This document shows positions 21,739 to 33,027 of a DNA stretch of 64,000 nt, in pieces. Under the pieces are notes generated by a model. That model saw only the letters and a list, made by a program, of their open reading frames with translations, was not told the DNA's origin and ran no database searches. Every line of letters begins with the position of its first letter. Position 1 is the first letter of the stretch. A program made the translations under genes and the position numbers. Location of the stretch: the NCBI GenBank assembly GCA_037074615.1, contig CM073534.1, forward strand, positions 5,762,861 through 5,826,860, given 5' to 3'. Source of the stretch: Leucaena leucocephala. Taxonomy: Eukaryota; Streptophyta; Magnoliopsida; Fabales; Fabaceae.

Positions 21739-24700
21739 TGTCATATCTTACTTTTTCCCTATCTGTATAATATTGATAGTAGAAAGAGATTTGGAAAGGA
21801 TTGTAATGATAAATAGAAAGGAAAAACAATGATTAGACAAAGGTATAAAGATAAGGGACTAAAATGAAAAGTTTACAAGTTCTATGGTACAAAGTGTAAA
21901 GTAGACAAAAGTTTTAGGCCATTAAGTATAATTATGAAAAGTTGAGGGCCTAAAATGTAATTTTCAAAAGTTCAAGGGTAAAATGATCATTATTGAAAGT
22001 TAAGCCAAAAATGCCTAGAATCATATTAGTCCCAAATTTTTCCAGTAAATAGAGAAAATTATTCTGACCAGTTTGACTAAACACAGAAATTTGATTTGAG
22101 GTCCCAAAAAATTTATATTAATTTCTGAAGAAAGAGAATTAATATACTATCCTCTGGACCTCAGAATCAAATGAAATTTTACACTAAATTCTTATAATTA
22201 ATATGAGAATTTATGAAACTGACATAGCTCAAAAAGGAGTTATGTAGAATTTATTATAGAATTTACAGTAGATTAAAACACCCAATAAATATGTTTCAAG
22301 GGAATTTCTCAGGAGTTGAGCCCATTAAGGTAGTGGATCATGTAGAGGGCCCAAAATGGGACCTTATAGGCCTAATAATACTTTTAGATAAATGTGGACC
22401 AGGGCTAATAAAGACTGAAAAAAATATAAAATTACGAAATTGCCACTGAATATGCAGTGTGTTGTGTCATTGAGTTAGAGGTAGACATAGGACATTTTGG
22501 TCATTTGTATAGTTATACAGTCAAGGAGAGTTCCCATAATAGTTGACTAAGGTCAGGGAATACTTTGATGAGGTGTGAAAAGATGATAATGCCCTTGAGA
22601 TGTTAAAGTGAATAAAGAGGAATCAAGGGGCATTTTGGTAATTTTTCAACAGATCTATAATTAAGTCTATACCCAGTACAAGAATATCAATGATAGGAAG
22701 AATCCAAATAATGGATTTAAGGTCACAAATCATATTGTGAAATCTTAGAAATATTAGATTCAGAAAACAATCTGGTTTTTGGGAAATCGGACTGAGTCGA
22801 TACCGGATTGGGCTAAAATTTTTCCAGATGCTTCCTCCTTTTGTAATTTCGTCACATGGGCTATGAGGTGTCCCTTGATGATATCATGGATGATGTCATC
22901 TCGTTGGCTTATAGGGAAAGCTAATCCAAGATCCAATATGAGCCATTAGATCAAACAGTGTACAAAGTGATATTGGCCATTCATTTTCCAAGAAATTTTT
23001 CTATAAATACCCCCATTTTTCTACACAAAACCTTGGCCCTTTGAACCCTTGGGGAGGTGCTGCTCAAATGAAGAGTCAAGCCAAGACAAACAAGATTCAA
23101 GGTACCAAAGTTCAAGCAAGCTAGAGATTAAGGTAAGTGATCTATCTTTACTTGTTTTCCTTTGATTTGGGGCCTTGAACTTGTGGTTTCCATTAGAAAG
23201 AAGAAATTAAAGTTAGAGTTATGTGATTGAAGCTTAAACAAGCTAGTTAGATGGTTGGTTGTTGAATCAAGTTTATATTCTTGACTTGGCCATTGAAGAT
23301 ATATTTCGGTCTATACAACATGATAGAAGGAGATGGAATTTCAATGATTTAATACTTCCATTGAATTTATATGATGATTTTGTGTAGTATTGGATAGGTT
23401 TTGAACCTTTAAAATATTAAAATTGAAAGTTGTAATTCTTGAAATTCTTCTCTATTACTATTCACTCACATGATAGTGATTGGAATTTCATGATTTTGAT
23501 TATTCCAATGGTTTGAAAATGAAAAGTTTTGTGGGATAAAGTAGAGAAACAAGTATGAGAAATATTTGAATCAAAATGAGAATTATTGGAAGAATTATGT
23601 ATATTTTTCAAATCTGTCCAGAACAGTTCATAGGAGCTGGAATTTCATGATTCTAAGCTCATAAATGGATTCAAAAGATGAAATTGTGTAGGGTAAAGTT
23701 AAGACATCATTTGGTTCAAAGGCCAAGTCAATTAGTTGATCAAAGGAGGTTATGTTAGTTAAAATGAGTTTAATGTTTAAGAGAAAGTTAGATTATAATG
23801 GATGGATGATTATATGATGTTAGGATTTGATTGTGGATTCCAAAGAGGTAGCCACACATCCAATAGAAGTAAGAAGAAAGAGGCAAGATTAAAGTGAAAG
23901 AAATCAAGCAAGTGAGGTAGTAAACTTATCCTAAACTTGTATGTATTGAATGTTATGCTTGGTTGTGCTATGGCTTTGTTGAATTGTGTTGCATATGTGT
24001 TTATGATTGAAGCTCTATTTCTATAATTACTTTGGCCAATTGTATTTCATATGTTACATGAAAGCATTCACATTACACAATGTTAACACTTTCACAAGCA
24101 AGGACAAGTATTTACATTAATGCATGCATTATTTAGTAATGTTCACTATTGAGATTTTGCTAGAAATCCCACGACCTCCATGTAATCTCAACCCTAGCAG
24201 GTTTATGAATTATAAAAGAGGATGATGAAGCATGAAGAGAAGCTAGGGATTAGATAGTAAAAATGTTGGATGAAGAATTGTTACATGTAATGTTATGATA
24301 TGACCAATATAAGTAGTGATGGATATGATGTAATGCAAAATATCAAATGAGGAGTTAAATATATGAAATTTTACGGACATTTAGTTAACATGTCAAGCTT
24401 TGTTTTGAAACCAAAAACACCTTATTTCGATGTCTGTACAAAGAGAACGAAGTTTTCAAAGTAAGGGACCATAATCTATTTTTAGAATTTTTGACCAAAT
24501 GAATAGTTATCTTTGTCAAATAAACTGTATATATTGACTAAGAATTTGGTCTGGAACTTATTTTTCTCTTAAATTTTAAGATGTTATCTTCACGTAGCTT
24601 TTTGAACCACTTCATTTCAATTTTTTTAGAATTAATTATGAGTTTTTGAAGTTCGTCGCCTAATCTAGAATGCCATATGAACGGTAACTCAAGAAGAGTA

Positions 24701-24796
24701 AAATTTCAGATTTAGCTAATGGACTTCCATGGTTTTGTAAGTGGTTCTAAATGCTACTTAATGTTCCCGAAGATATACAAAATTAAGGATGTTTTA
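21739..24796 (+). repeat. 3' LTR of the long Gypsy element
   Basis: 3058-bp LTR from TGTCATATCTTACT to GGATGTTTTA. TATA box CTATAAATA at 23001. It shows the empty site of the Copia C insertion (CACAAATCATATTG near 22732). TSD GAATC follows at 24797-24801. Related LTRs recur at 33028-38948, 36103-38691 (minus), 49153-51920 (minus) and 63295-64000 (minus). Confidence 0.9.
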
Positions 24797-25450
24797 GAAT
24801 CCTTGGGATATGGCTTATATGATGACATCTCAAACTTGAATGATGTTAATGACTTAAAGGAGAACCTTCAAGAGGATCCCGAGGGGGATCCTGAAGAGGA
24901 TCCGTAACTTGAATTTGATAAACTTTTTGAAGAAGACCTAGAGGAGTTAGTGTAAGAAGTTCCACAAGAGGAAACTAAAGTCATATATGTTTCGGGACCG
25001 AGGTCAAAAACTTTATTCTCTATCAAACCCTTCCCTGAGCAGCATTTCATGGTTTCTTCATATTCAAACTCCAAGTCGGTGCCTACTCTTCAAGATGAAT
25101 CTCTAGCTGAGGACAGAGAGGAAGGGAACCAACTTCTTACCCCTGCTTTGGATATAAGCATAGCTAAAAGAGATGCAGTTAAACTAACAAATATTAGAGT
25201 CATTAATGGCGTGATTAGAGGCTACATTAGATTCATGACAAATAACTAGAATACTGAATTCGATGTAAAAGTCATAATGGAATATGTAAGAGCAACAAGG
25301 GTTAGAGGCAAGCCCAAGGGAAATCCCATAAGGAAAATGTATTGGCTTAAAACAATAAAATTTGTATCTAACCTTTACAAGCCACCTAGTAACCTTAAGA
25401 AGCTAAGAAAAGTGATGTTATAATTCTGTAATGCTCATGTCAAATTATGT
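24797..25450 (+). pseudogene. Acidic accessory ORF of Copia B
   Basis: Homologue of the 2389-3090 frame of copy A. After the Gypsy TSD it reads ESLGYGLYDDISNLNDVNDL, then the acidic ENLQEDPEGDPEEDP block, VPQEE, and KVIMEY-RVRGKPK-MYWLKTI-FVSNL to a stop at 25421-25423. In-frame TAA/TAG stops interrupt it at about 24905, 24952 and 25246. The first codons lie at 6483-6526, left of the Gypsy element, with a one-base difference from copy A. The order of blocks, the spacing to gag and the residues after the stops agree between copies, which supports a real ancestral protein of about 230 residues. Function unknown. Confidence 0.6.
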
Positions 25451-25934
25451 ACATTTGTATTTGATTTCTATTGCTTTGCTTTGTTAAGAACATGTTTTAT
25501 TACTCTTTCTTTGTAAAGACTTGTCATTTATTGCATGCTTTATATGCAAGAGAAACATGTTTCATTTCATTACTTTATTTTCATTTTGATTCATGTATAA
25601 TTTTTTCATTTCATTACTTTATTTTCATTTTGATTCATGTATAATTTTTATAAGTGGAAGCCTTTTAGATAATTAGTCTTCTAAAAGCAAAATTTGATGA
25701 GAGTAGTGCTTATATTGATTTTGATAGGAAGTGATTGTGTTGCTAGTGCCTATGTGATGGGAGTACAAACATATTCTCCTAATCATGGGTCTAGTGATAT
25801 TATTTTCTGATAACAATGATAAAAGTATAGGATATTGTATACTTTACATGTTCTATATATATAAATTCACTTAAATGTTCTATGATTCAATAAATTAATA
25901 TGGGATAGGTTTGTCATAGAACCGATATTGAACA
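25424..25934 (+). other. Leader between acidic ORF and gag of Copia B
   Basis: AT-rich non-coding DNA matching 1930-2388 of copy A in reverse complement. It includes a TATATATATAAATTCACTT stretch and CGATATTGAACAATG at the gag start. A segment ending TTTTCATTTTGATTCATG is duplicated in tandem at about 25560-25650. Confidence 0.55.
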
Positions 25935-26433
25935 ATGTGATCAAAGAACATTATTGCTAAATTAAACAAGGGGAAAACTCAACGTGGACAACTGGGATAT
26001 TTGGCACCAAAAAGTCCAATATATTCTAGAAGAATAGGATGCAATTCATCCATTAACAATGGCATCAAAGAACATTATTGCTAAATTAAACAAGGGGAAA
26101 AACTCAATGTGAACAACTGGGATATTTGGCATTAAAAAGTTTAATATATTCTAGAAGAATATGATGCAATTGATCCATTAACAATGTCATCAAAGAACAT
26201 TATTGCTAAATTAAACAAAGGGAAAAACTCAACGTGGACAACTAGGATATTTGGCATTAAAAAGTTTAATATATTCTAGAAGAATATGATGCAATTGATC
26301 CATTAACAATGTCATCAAAGAACATTATTGCTAAATTAAACAAAGGGAAAAACTCAACATGGACAACTAGGATATTTGACGCTAAAAAGTCTAATATATT
26401 CTAGAAGAATAGGATGCAATTGATCCATTAACA
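25935..26433 (+). repeat. Four-fold tandem repeat of the gag start (124-125 bp units), Copia B
   Basis: The gag initiation segment (ATG-TCAAAGAACATTATTGC through ATTCTAGAAGAATA and CCATTA) recurs with ATGs at 25935, 26059, 26184 and 26309; the next ATG at 26434 continues into gag. Periods are 124, 125, 125 and 125 bp, so each unit shifts the frame and none can extend the gag protein. Copy A has one unit. The string AACAATGGCA occurs where a unit starts (as in copy A) and where the last one ends, a plausible slippage or recombination microhomology. Confidence 0.93.
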
Positions 26434-27230
26434 ATGGCAATTATAGAGCCTAAGGCTGGAAACATGGTCTAGCACATGAGAGACTAGAAAGCATACTTGT
26501 CATGGACAAGGAAGAATTACATAGCAAGAATCACACTACTAAGTCCAATGGCTGATGATTTGATGTGAGTTTGAGACACATAGAACTACACAATCTATGT
26601 GGATTGCCCTGAAGGATAAGTTTGGCAGAGTTTCCACTACTAAACTTAGAAGGTTGACAATTAAATTTGTTACCTATAAGATAAAGACAAATAATCCTAT
26701 GAGGCAATATCTAAGAGAGATGTCTAACAAGAGTTGTGAACTGAAGGAGGCTAGACATAATCTATCATACGAGCAGTAAGTGCAGGATGACATCAGGTCG
26801 CTCCCTACCAGTTAGGAGCACATCAAAGTTAATTTGATCCATAATGAAAATATCATCACTTTCAATTATGTAGTTAAGTATTTGGAGCTAAAGGATGAAT
26901 GTCTAGAGGCTTATAAGGCCACTGGACAAGCCTATTTGACCATAAATGCTGGTCTTTCCTATTCAAAGCCTAAATTTAAGAAGGGCAGTAAATTTCAAAG
27001 AAATGAGAAGAAAGGCAGTCCTCCAACCAAGAAAGGCAAGATAAATACAAGAAGACAGGAAAGAAAGGAGGTAAGAAAAATTTAGACTTGAAGAAGGTCA
27101 AATGCTTTGCCTACCACAATATAAGGCGTTTCACACAGGACTGTTCTAAAAATGCCAAGAGCTGAAAGGTAAAAGTGAATTATGTGAATTCACGTGTCTC
27201 ATTTGTTTCTACTACTATTTTTTAATAGAA
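26434..27230 (+). pseudogene. Copia B gag remnant
   Basis: UBN2-type gag continues with MWIALKDKFGRVSTTKLRRL, YLREMSNKSCELKEA and a Lys-rich tail (KKGSKFQRNEKKGSPPTKKG). Near 27100 the nucleocapsid knuckle reads CFAYHNIRRFTQDC: the second Cys is Tyr and the His is Arg, so it cannot bind zinc normally. A TAG at 26813-26815 sits where copy A also has TAG (1433-1435), probably an original Trp codon. Confidence 0.85.
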
Positions 27231-28549
27231 CATGTTTCCGTTTCTTGAATTATTGACTCAAGCTCTACAAACTACATAAGTTAAGATCAAGGATCTTTCG
27301 TGGAATACCATTGATTGCTATTTCAAAGCAAGTGGTTTTACGTTGACAATAATGTAAGGATCAAAGTTCGAGGTATTGACACTTGCAAACTTGTTTTGCG
27401 TGGTGGAACGACTTCCATGCTACATGATGTGCTTCATGCTCTCGATATCTGGCAGAATTCAATTTCTATAATTTTCTTATTAGACTTTGGGTTTAATGTA
27501 AACTTTTGTGGTAAAATTGCAGATATTATAACAACTTAATATTTTATGGTTCGCTTTCTATTCTTAAAAGTTCTTTATCTTTTATCTTGCTAATTATTTT
27601 AATGCTCAAGTTTGTTTTGCTATTACTTCAAATAATCCTTATATGAATATATGGCATGCTAGATTAGGATATATTAATCAAAATAGAATGATTAAACTGG
27701 TAAAAGAAGGCTTGTTGGGGGTAATTCCTAACATAGATATGTCATTATGTGAAAGTTGTATAGCTGGTAAGGCTACTAGAAAACCATTCATTAGGGAACA
27801 CGAGCAGAAAATCTGTTACAATTATTCTATTATGATATTTATGATCCAATGAGTGTGAGGGTGAAACACATAACTTGGTATTTTATTATCTTTATTGATG
27901 ATTTTTGATGATATGGTCATGTATATTTGATCTCACATAAGTATGAGGAACTAGAGTGCTTTAGATGATACATAAATAAAATAGAGATAAAATCAAGACA
28001 TTACGCAATGATTGAGGTAGTGAATATATTTCAGGTCAATTCAAATAGCTCTATGAAGAAAAAGGAATTATTAGGAAACTAACTATCACTGGCATACCTC
28101 AACAAAATGGGGTTGTCGAAAGAAGAAATAGAACTCTTATATATATGGTTAGGTCTATGATGGCACAGGTAAACCTTCCAGTTTCACATTGGGGTGATGC
28201 TCTGTTGATGATAACCTTCATACTTAACTGTGTATCCTCAAAGTCGTTCGCTTTCATGCCCTACAAGTTATAGACTAAACGCCAGCCAAATCTAAGCATC
28301 CATAGACCTTGGGGCTCGGTGGACTATATCCATGACAATTCTCATAGACATAGGAATTTGGGTCCTAGAAAGAAGAAATCTATTTTCATAAGGTACTCTG
28401 AACCCTTAAAAGGATATGTATACATAAGTAAAATTGAAGATGGTATAGTGACTGAAATAGAATCAAGAAATATTGTATTCATTGAGATAGAATTTCCTAG
28501 TATGGGAGATATTGACTGCACTGTATCTCTTTATGAGACAAAGAAATAG
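27231..28549 (+). pseudogene. Copia B protease, GAG-pre-integrase and integrase
   Basis: The protease site near 27250 reads IDSSSTNY, so the Gly of D-S-G is Ser. GAG-pre-integrase follows (MNIWHARLGYINQNRM, CESCIAGKATRKPF; the second zinc His is Tyr). The integrase core keeps the catalytic pattern across frames: D in the FIDDF region (near 27895), D in LRND-GSEY (near 28000), and E in PQQNGVVERRNRTL (near 28120). The C-terminal segment at 28319-28549 (SIFIRYSEPLKGYVYI) is open. Similarity stops near 28600 before reverse transcriptase, so the 3' half is missing or displaced. Copy A lacks the integrase core that B keeps. Confidence 0.9.
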
Positions 28550-30614
28550 GACAGTATTGAACAAAATGACAGATCAGAATCCTCTGGTATGTCAATTTGT
28601 GTGGGAGCCAAGAACTTTTAACAAGTACTTTTTGGGTGGCTTTTGATCAAAAAATAGGTGCACAAGCTTTCCCCCAAGGAAATTAGTGGGATTTTGAAGA
28701 TTGAAGTTGAGAGAATTTGGGATTTAGTCAATTATGGTGAAGTTAAATAGTGAAAAATAACGTTAAAACTCGATATTAATTGATTAACTAATCAATTAAG
28801 TAATCAATTAATTTATTAAGTATTCAATTAATTCTAATTAATCAGTTGGTTAAGCGATTAATTATGAACAAAACAACATTCAACACCATTTTAACAATGA
28901 TTAATCTATTAGATATTTGATTAATTGCCATTAATCGATCAATCAATTGATTAATTCTCAATAGACACATCTTTTAATACATAAACAATATCAATTAATT
29001 GATTAGCTTTTTGATAATTTCAACATAAAACATCTTTGCAAATCTTTTCAACATCATTTAATCCAATTATTAATCAATAACTTATAGAAATGAAATCATT
29101 GGAGAATGGAAAATGTTAATCTTTTCTTTTGAATTTTTTTAAAATAAATTCACATAAGAAACATTTTGAAGCATAGAGATACATATATCATGTCATGAAT
29201 CAACACCTTAATATCAAAATTCCAAAAACATATTTTTCAATATAGAGATAGGGTTGAAGAAAGCTTATTGAGATTTTTGCCGCTTGATGTATTGATTCAT
29301 GTTCCTTTCCCTCTCTCAATAGCATCTTTGTATTGTCACTGATCATTTTCACAACTTTGAAATATCTCCTTACTCACCTGTTATTAATGCAAATCTTTTT
29401 TCTTTCTTGAAGAATGATTAGTATTATCTCTAAAATAATCAAGAAATCATCATCAAAACATAAATTTTTAATGAATAAACTTGACAAACAACTATATAAA
29501 ATTTTCACTTTCTATTAAAATATTATTGAAAATAATCAAATATGCATTTTCAATATTATTTTCTTAAAATGATTTTCTAAAGAATTGATTTCTTAAACAT
29601 ATTTAAGAACAAACAAATATTAACTAGCAATTGAATAGTATCTGTGGAAATTTGAAATTTCCTCCTTTTTTTAATGTATTAATCTCCAGTCATTGATGTC
29701 TTCACATTTTAATTATCAAATATCTTCATATACATTTATATGCAACAAAAGAAGTTTAAAATTTGATGCATAGGTTTGAAATTTTTCTTGAAACTATGAA
29801 TATACATTTTTTGTAAATCAATTGATATATTCATAAAATAATGTTTGAAAAATATTTATAAATCATTCAGTAATCCATTTAGCAATAAAAGTTTTGGGAA
29901 ATCTTTGATAAAATTATTACTAATGGAATCTAACCAAGAAAAAGTATCTATTACCCACTTAAATTGATTCAATAAACACAAGGGTAAGAATAGATTTCAT
30001 CATTATTGCTCTTATTCTAGTGTGCACTTGATTTTTGTGGATTACTTAATGATTCTTTAGATTTGTAGAATTTAGCACCACCAAAATCAAACGTTTGCTT
30101 TCTCATAATGTGAATTTGTCTATGAATATTACTTCATCTGAGATGCATCTCTTTCTTTCCTCATGTGAAAGAAGGATTGCTTTTACATACCCATTGCATC
30201 TTATGATTTCTTCTTTCATATACTTGCAATGGTCTCTCATCTATTTGAAAGTTAAAGCTTGAGAGATCCTTCTTATTCTATTCCCCTAAAGATAGTTGAA
30301 TGGTACTCTGTGATAATCCATTCTCGAGACAGAGCAAGCTCCTTGTTCTTATAGATTCCCTTTGTAATGCTAGCAATGAATGTTCCGTGAGTTCTCTTAG
30401 GTAGTGTGGCTTTCATTGATGCACGAGAGACTCTTGGATGCTAATTTCTTCATGTATTATTCCATTCTCTTGAGAATTATTTTGAACATTTGGCACAATA
30501 AACGGACAATTTGGTACCCACATAGCTCTGGGTCCTTGTAATTAGTTTTGACCTTGACTTTCATTTAGGAACCCAAACAAAATTATTTCTCACATGTAGA
30601 TTTCTTCTCAGATA
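28550..30614 (-). other. Non-coding remainder of Copia D interior
   Basis: About 2 kb with no convincing frame. An array of AT-rich palindromes (TTAATTGATTAA, TTAATCGATCAA) lies at 28765-29000, resembling those in the Copia D LTR. On the minus strand near 30535-30600 a WVPK/AMWVPN-like sequence follows the knuckle, as in Copia gag-protease linkers. The left end and 3' LTR of element D were not found. Confidence 0.45.
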
Positions 30615-31409
30615 ACATGTGTAAGAAATATGACCCTATTTATCACAGTAATTGCAGATAATAGGATGATATACTTTTGTAGTATATTTGCAATAATTGT
30701 GTTGGTCGAGTGGATGGAGTTTAAAATCATTATGTAAAATTTCTTCTTTTCTTTTGTGCATTCTAGTAAAATCTTTTTGATGCAATACAATTTAACTTTT
30801 TGAAACAGCATCAATAATTTGTTGAAAAATTGTATCTTGAAAATATTTGAAATAGAAGAGTTGAAATTCACCAATAAGGTATTTTGAGCTCCAGATGAAA
30901 ATTTCTCCAATTCATATGTACTAAGCTCGTCTTGATTCTCTTCTTCCCCTTGTTCTAAATTGATTGACTCATGGAAGTTGGTTTGGATTTCTCCTTTAAA
31001 CCTATACTTTCATTTGTTCATCATTAGTAGATAAATCATTTTATGATTCTGATGATCTGTCAACACTGTCAATTTGATTGTCAGAGGAATAGATTAAATC
31101 AAGTGTGCTGAAAATGTCTTTAACATTAGAGCAATGCTTAACTTTCAAATAATCTTTTTCAAAAATAGCATTATACAAAATTTTCATTGGTCCAAGGTTC
31201 AATGAAAATAATTTCTTTTCACAATCATTCAAATCATTTCTCACTTTAAAATTAAAATCATTTGAAAATATTCTTCTCATATCAAAATCAAGAGTTTTAA
31301 AAAATATGATCATTTGATATTTCCAATACAAAAACTCAAAATTTTCTAAAGTTGGAGGAATGGTATAATTATAACCTTTAGAAAGCCTTTCACCGATAGA
31401 TCCAGCCAT
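30615..31409 (-). pseudogene. Copia D gag remnant
   Basis: Minus-strand ATG at 31409 starts MAGSIGERLSKGYNYTIPP. The frame runs to 31041 with FEFLYWKYQMIIFF, LNDCEKKLFSLNLGPMKILY and DIFSTLDLIYSS, which is the DUF4219/UBN2 gag layout (FxxWKxxM, LN-KAMxxLY, IWxxL). Further down, a CCHC knuckle at 30615-30656 reads CNYCDK-stop-GHISYTC with all four ligands present and one TAG inside. The region between them is frameshifted. The PBS lies just upstream, confirming orientation. Confidence 0.8.
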
Positions 31410-31454
31410 GATCTTTGCAATTGAGATTATTAGATCCTTTAAACAAGTGACATA

Positions 31455-31466
31455 CTCTGATACCAA
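31455..31466 (-). other. Primer binding site of Copia D
   Basis: The minus strand reads TGGTATCAGAG between the LTR terminus CTAACA and the gag start. Confidence 0.85.
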
Positions 31467-32724
31467 ATGTTAGTTATAGGCAATTAGGCTATATCACCTA
31501 AGGGGTGAATTGGGTGAACATGACTTCTTAAAAATTTTTGAAACCACTTTGAGAATTTGATGCATAAAATATTATTATTTGAAAAACTTTGCTTGAACAT
31601 AACTCACTAGAAATTAAAGAGAAAAGAAAGAAGAACTTGCATAAATGATTTATCCTAGTTCAATATTTCCTTGACCTACTCTAGTCCTCAGTTTCCTATT
31701 GAGATTTTCCAATCCACTATTAACACCAAGGTTATAACAGACTCTTGGTAGCCTTTACAACCTCAATTTTAACAGATAATTGAGAATCACCTCAAACTTG
31801 AGATTACACCACACTCCAGTAGCGATACTCCCCCTTAAATAGATACGTGTAATTTCCAACCTTGAATCTCCTAATTCCAAGGTTTTACTCTTAGAAAGAA
31901 TGATAGAGTAAATGATTATACATTGAAGCTCACTATAAATCTCTGTCTAAGAATGATACATGAAGATTAGAGAGTTAGAATGTTTTTCTGGGTTTCTGAC
32001 TCTTTGATATTTTCATGACTGAGTATTGTTATCGTTGACGTCTCATCATCATATTATCGTTCATTATTGCCACCTTATTACTTTGAATACTCTTCTATTT
32101 ATAGTTGATCTTTGTAATTGTCGAGCATTTTTTCTATTAAGGTTATCTTCCTTTGAGTTTTCTACCCATTAAAAATATTACTGTTGAACTAGCTGTTATA
32201 GTTGTTAAAGCTTTTGTCTTTTTGTCATTGAAAGTCCATTAGCTTTGCTCTTGGTCAGATCTCTTATTTAGATTTGATCTTAATAGAATATGAACTCTTT
32301 GATATTAATTATATAAACATTTCAAAACTTAGTCGTTAGTGTATAAATATGTGGAGTGAGGATTTGAGTAACTGATATTAAACTTGACTAAATTTAACCA
32401 CAACATAAATGATGGTAGAATAATGCATGTTCATTTATATTTAATAACCCAAATTAATGATCAAGTGTATAAGATTAATTCACTTATAAACACTTCAAGA
32501 TCATACAAAGATTCTACTTGCTTTCAAATATTATTCTATATTAATTGATTAGCTCATATTGATTTGATTATTCAAGCATAGATGTTGTGATAATGTAAAG
32601 GCAATTTTCTTAGAAGATTTATCATGAAGATTAATGATAAACATCGGGATATTTTCTCATAAATCAATCATATGAAATCAGAAATAGGTTTCTCACTTAA
32701 AATAGAGATATACTTCAAATTTCA

Positions 32725-32990
32725 AAAGATTATGCGATTAATCAATTAATACAAGTTAATCGAATGCCTAATCGATTAATGTATCTAGAAAAATGATTGA
32801 GAAATTATTTTAACACATATTAATCGAATAATTAATCCATTAATACTCATTAATTGATTAAGCAATCAATTAATTGATTTATAGTTGAATTTTTATAAAA
32901 TAGATTATTCACTCATTAATCGAATAGTTAATAAATTAATACATATTAATTGATTAAATAATCAATTAATATCAATATATTTGTTTAAGA
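32725..32990. repeat. Array of AT-rich palindromes centred on ATCGAT/ATTGAT
   Basis: Many copies of TTAATCGATTAA-like palindromes with irregular spacing. The array continues at 38950-39180 on the far side of the nested solo LTRs, and a sister array lies at 28765-29000. Spacing is too irregular and units too short for a CRISPR or satellite. Confidence 0.7.
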
Positions 32991-33027
32991 GAAAATTTGT
33001 TTTCAATATATTAATCATTTAACTAAT

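Larger units (their letters stand above)
6527..24796 (+). mobile_element. Long-LTR Gypsy element (Tekay/Del-like), non-autonomous
   Basis: Boundaries are fixed by a perfect 5-bp TSD GAATC at 6522-6526 and 24797-24801. The left terminus is TGTCATATCC; the right terminus reads TTTTA, a decayed CA. LTRs are about 3 kb (5' LTR 6527-16201 when its Copia C insertion is ignored; 3' LTR 21739-24796). An initiator-Met PBS follows the 5' LTR. A GAGGACGAAAT block and the purine tract AAGGGGCAAAAA precede the 3' LTR, an arrangement typical of Tekay/Del chromoviruses. The 5.5-kb interior has decayed coding DNA at 16338-17237 and a gag domain at 18411-18650. I could find no protease, RT, RNase H or integrase, so it would depend on a helper. 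It sits inside the acidic ORF of Copia B. Confidence 0.85.

Noticed and set aside
25970..25980. Programmed frameshift site at GGGGAAAAC in Copia gag
   Set aside because: The expected correction is +1, which does not match the usual -1 slippery heptamer, and both copies carry many other lesions. Kept only as a shared lesion.
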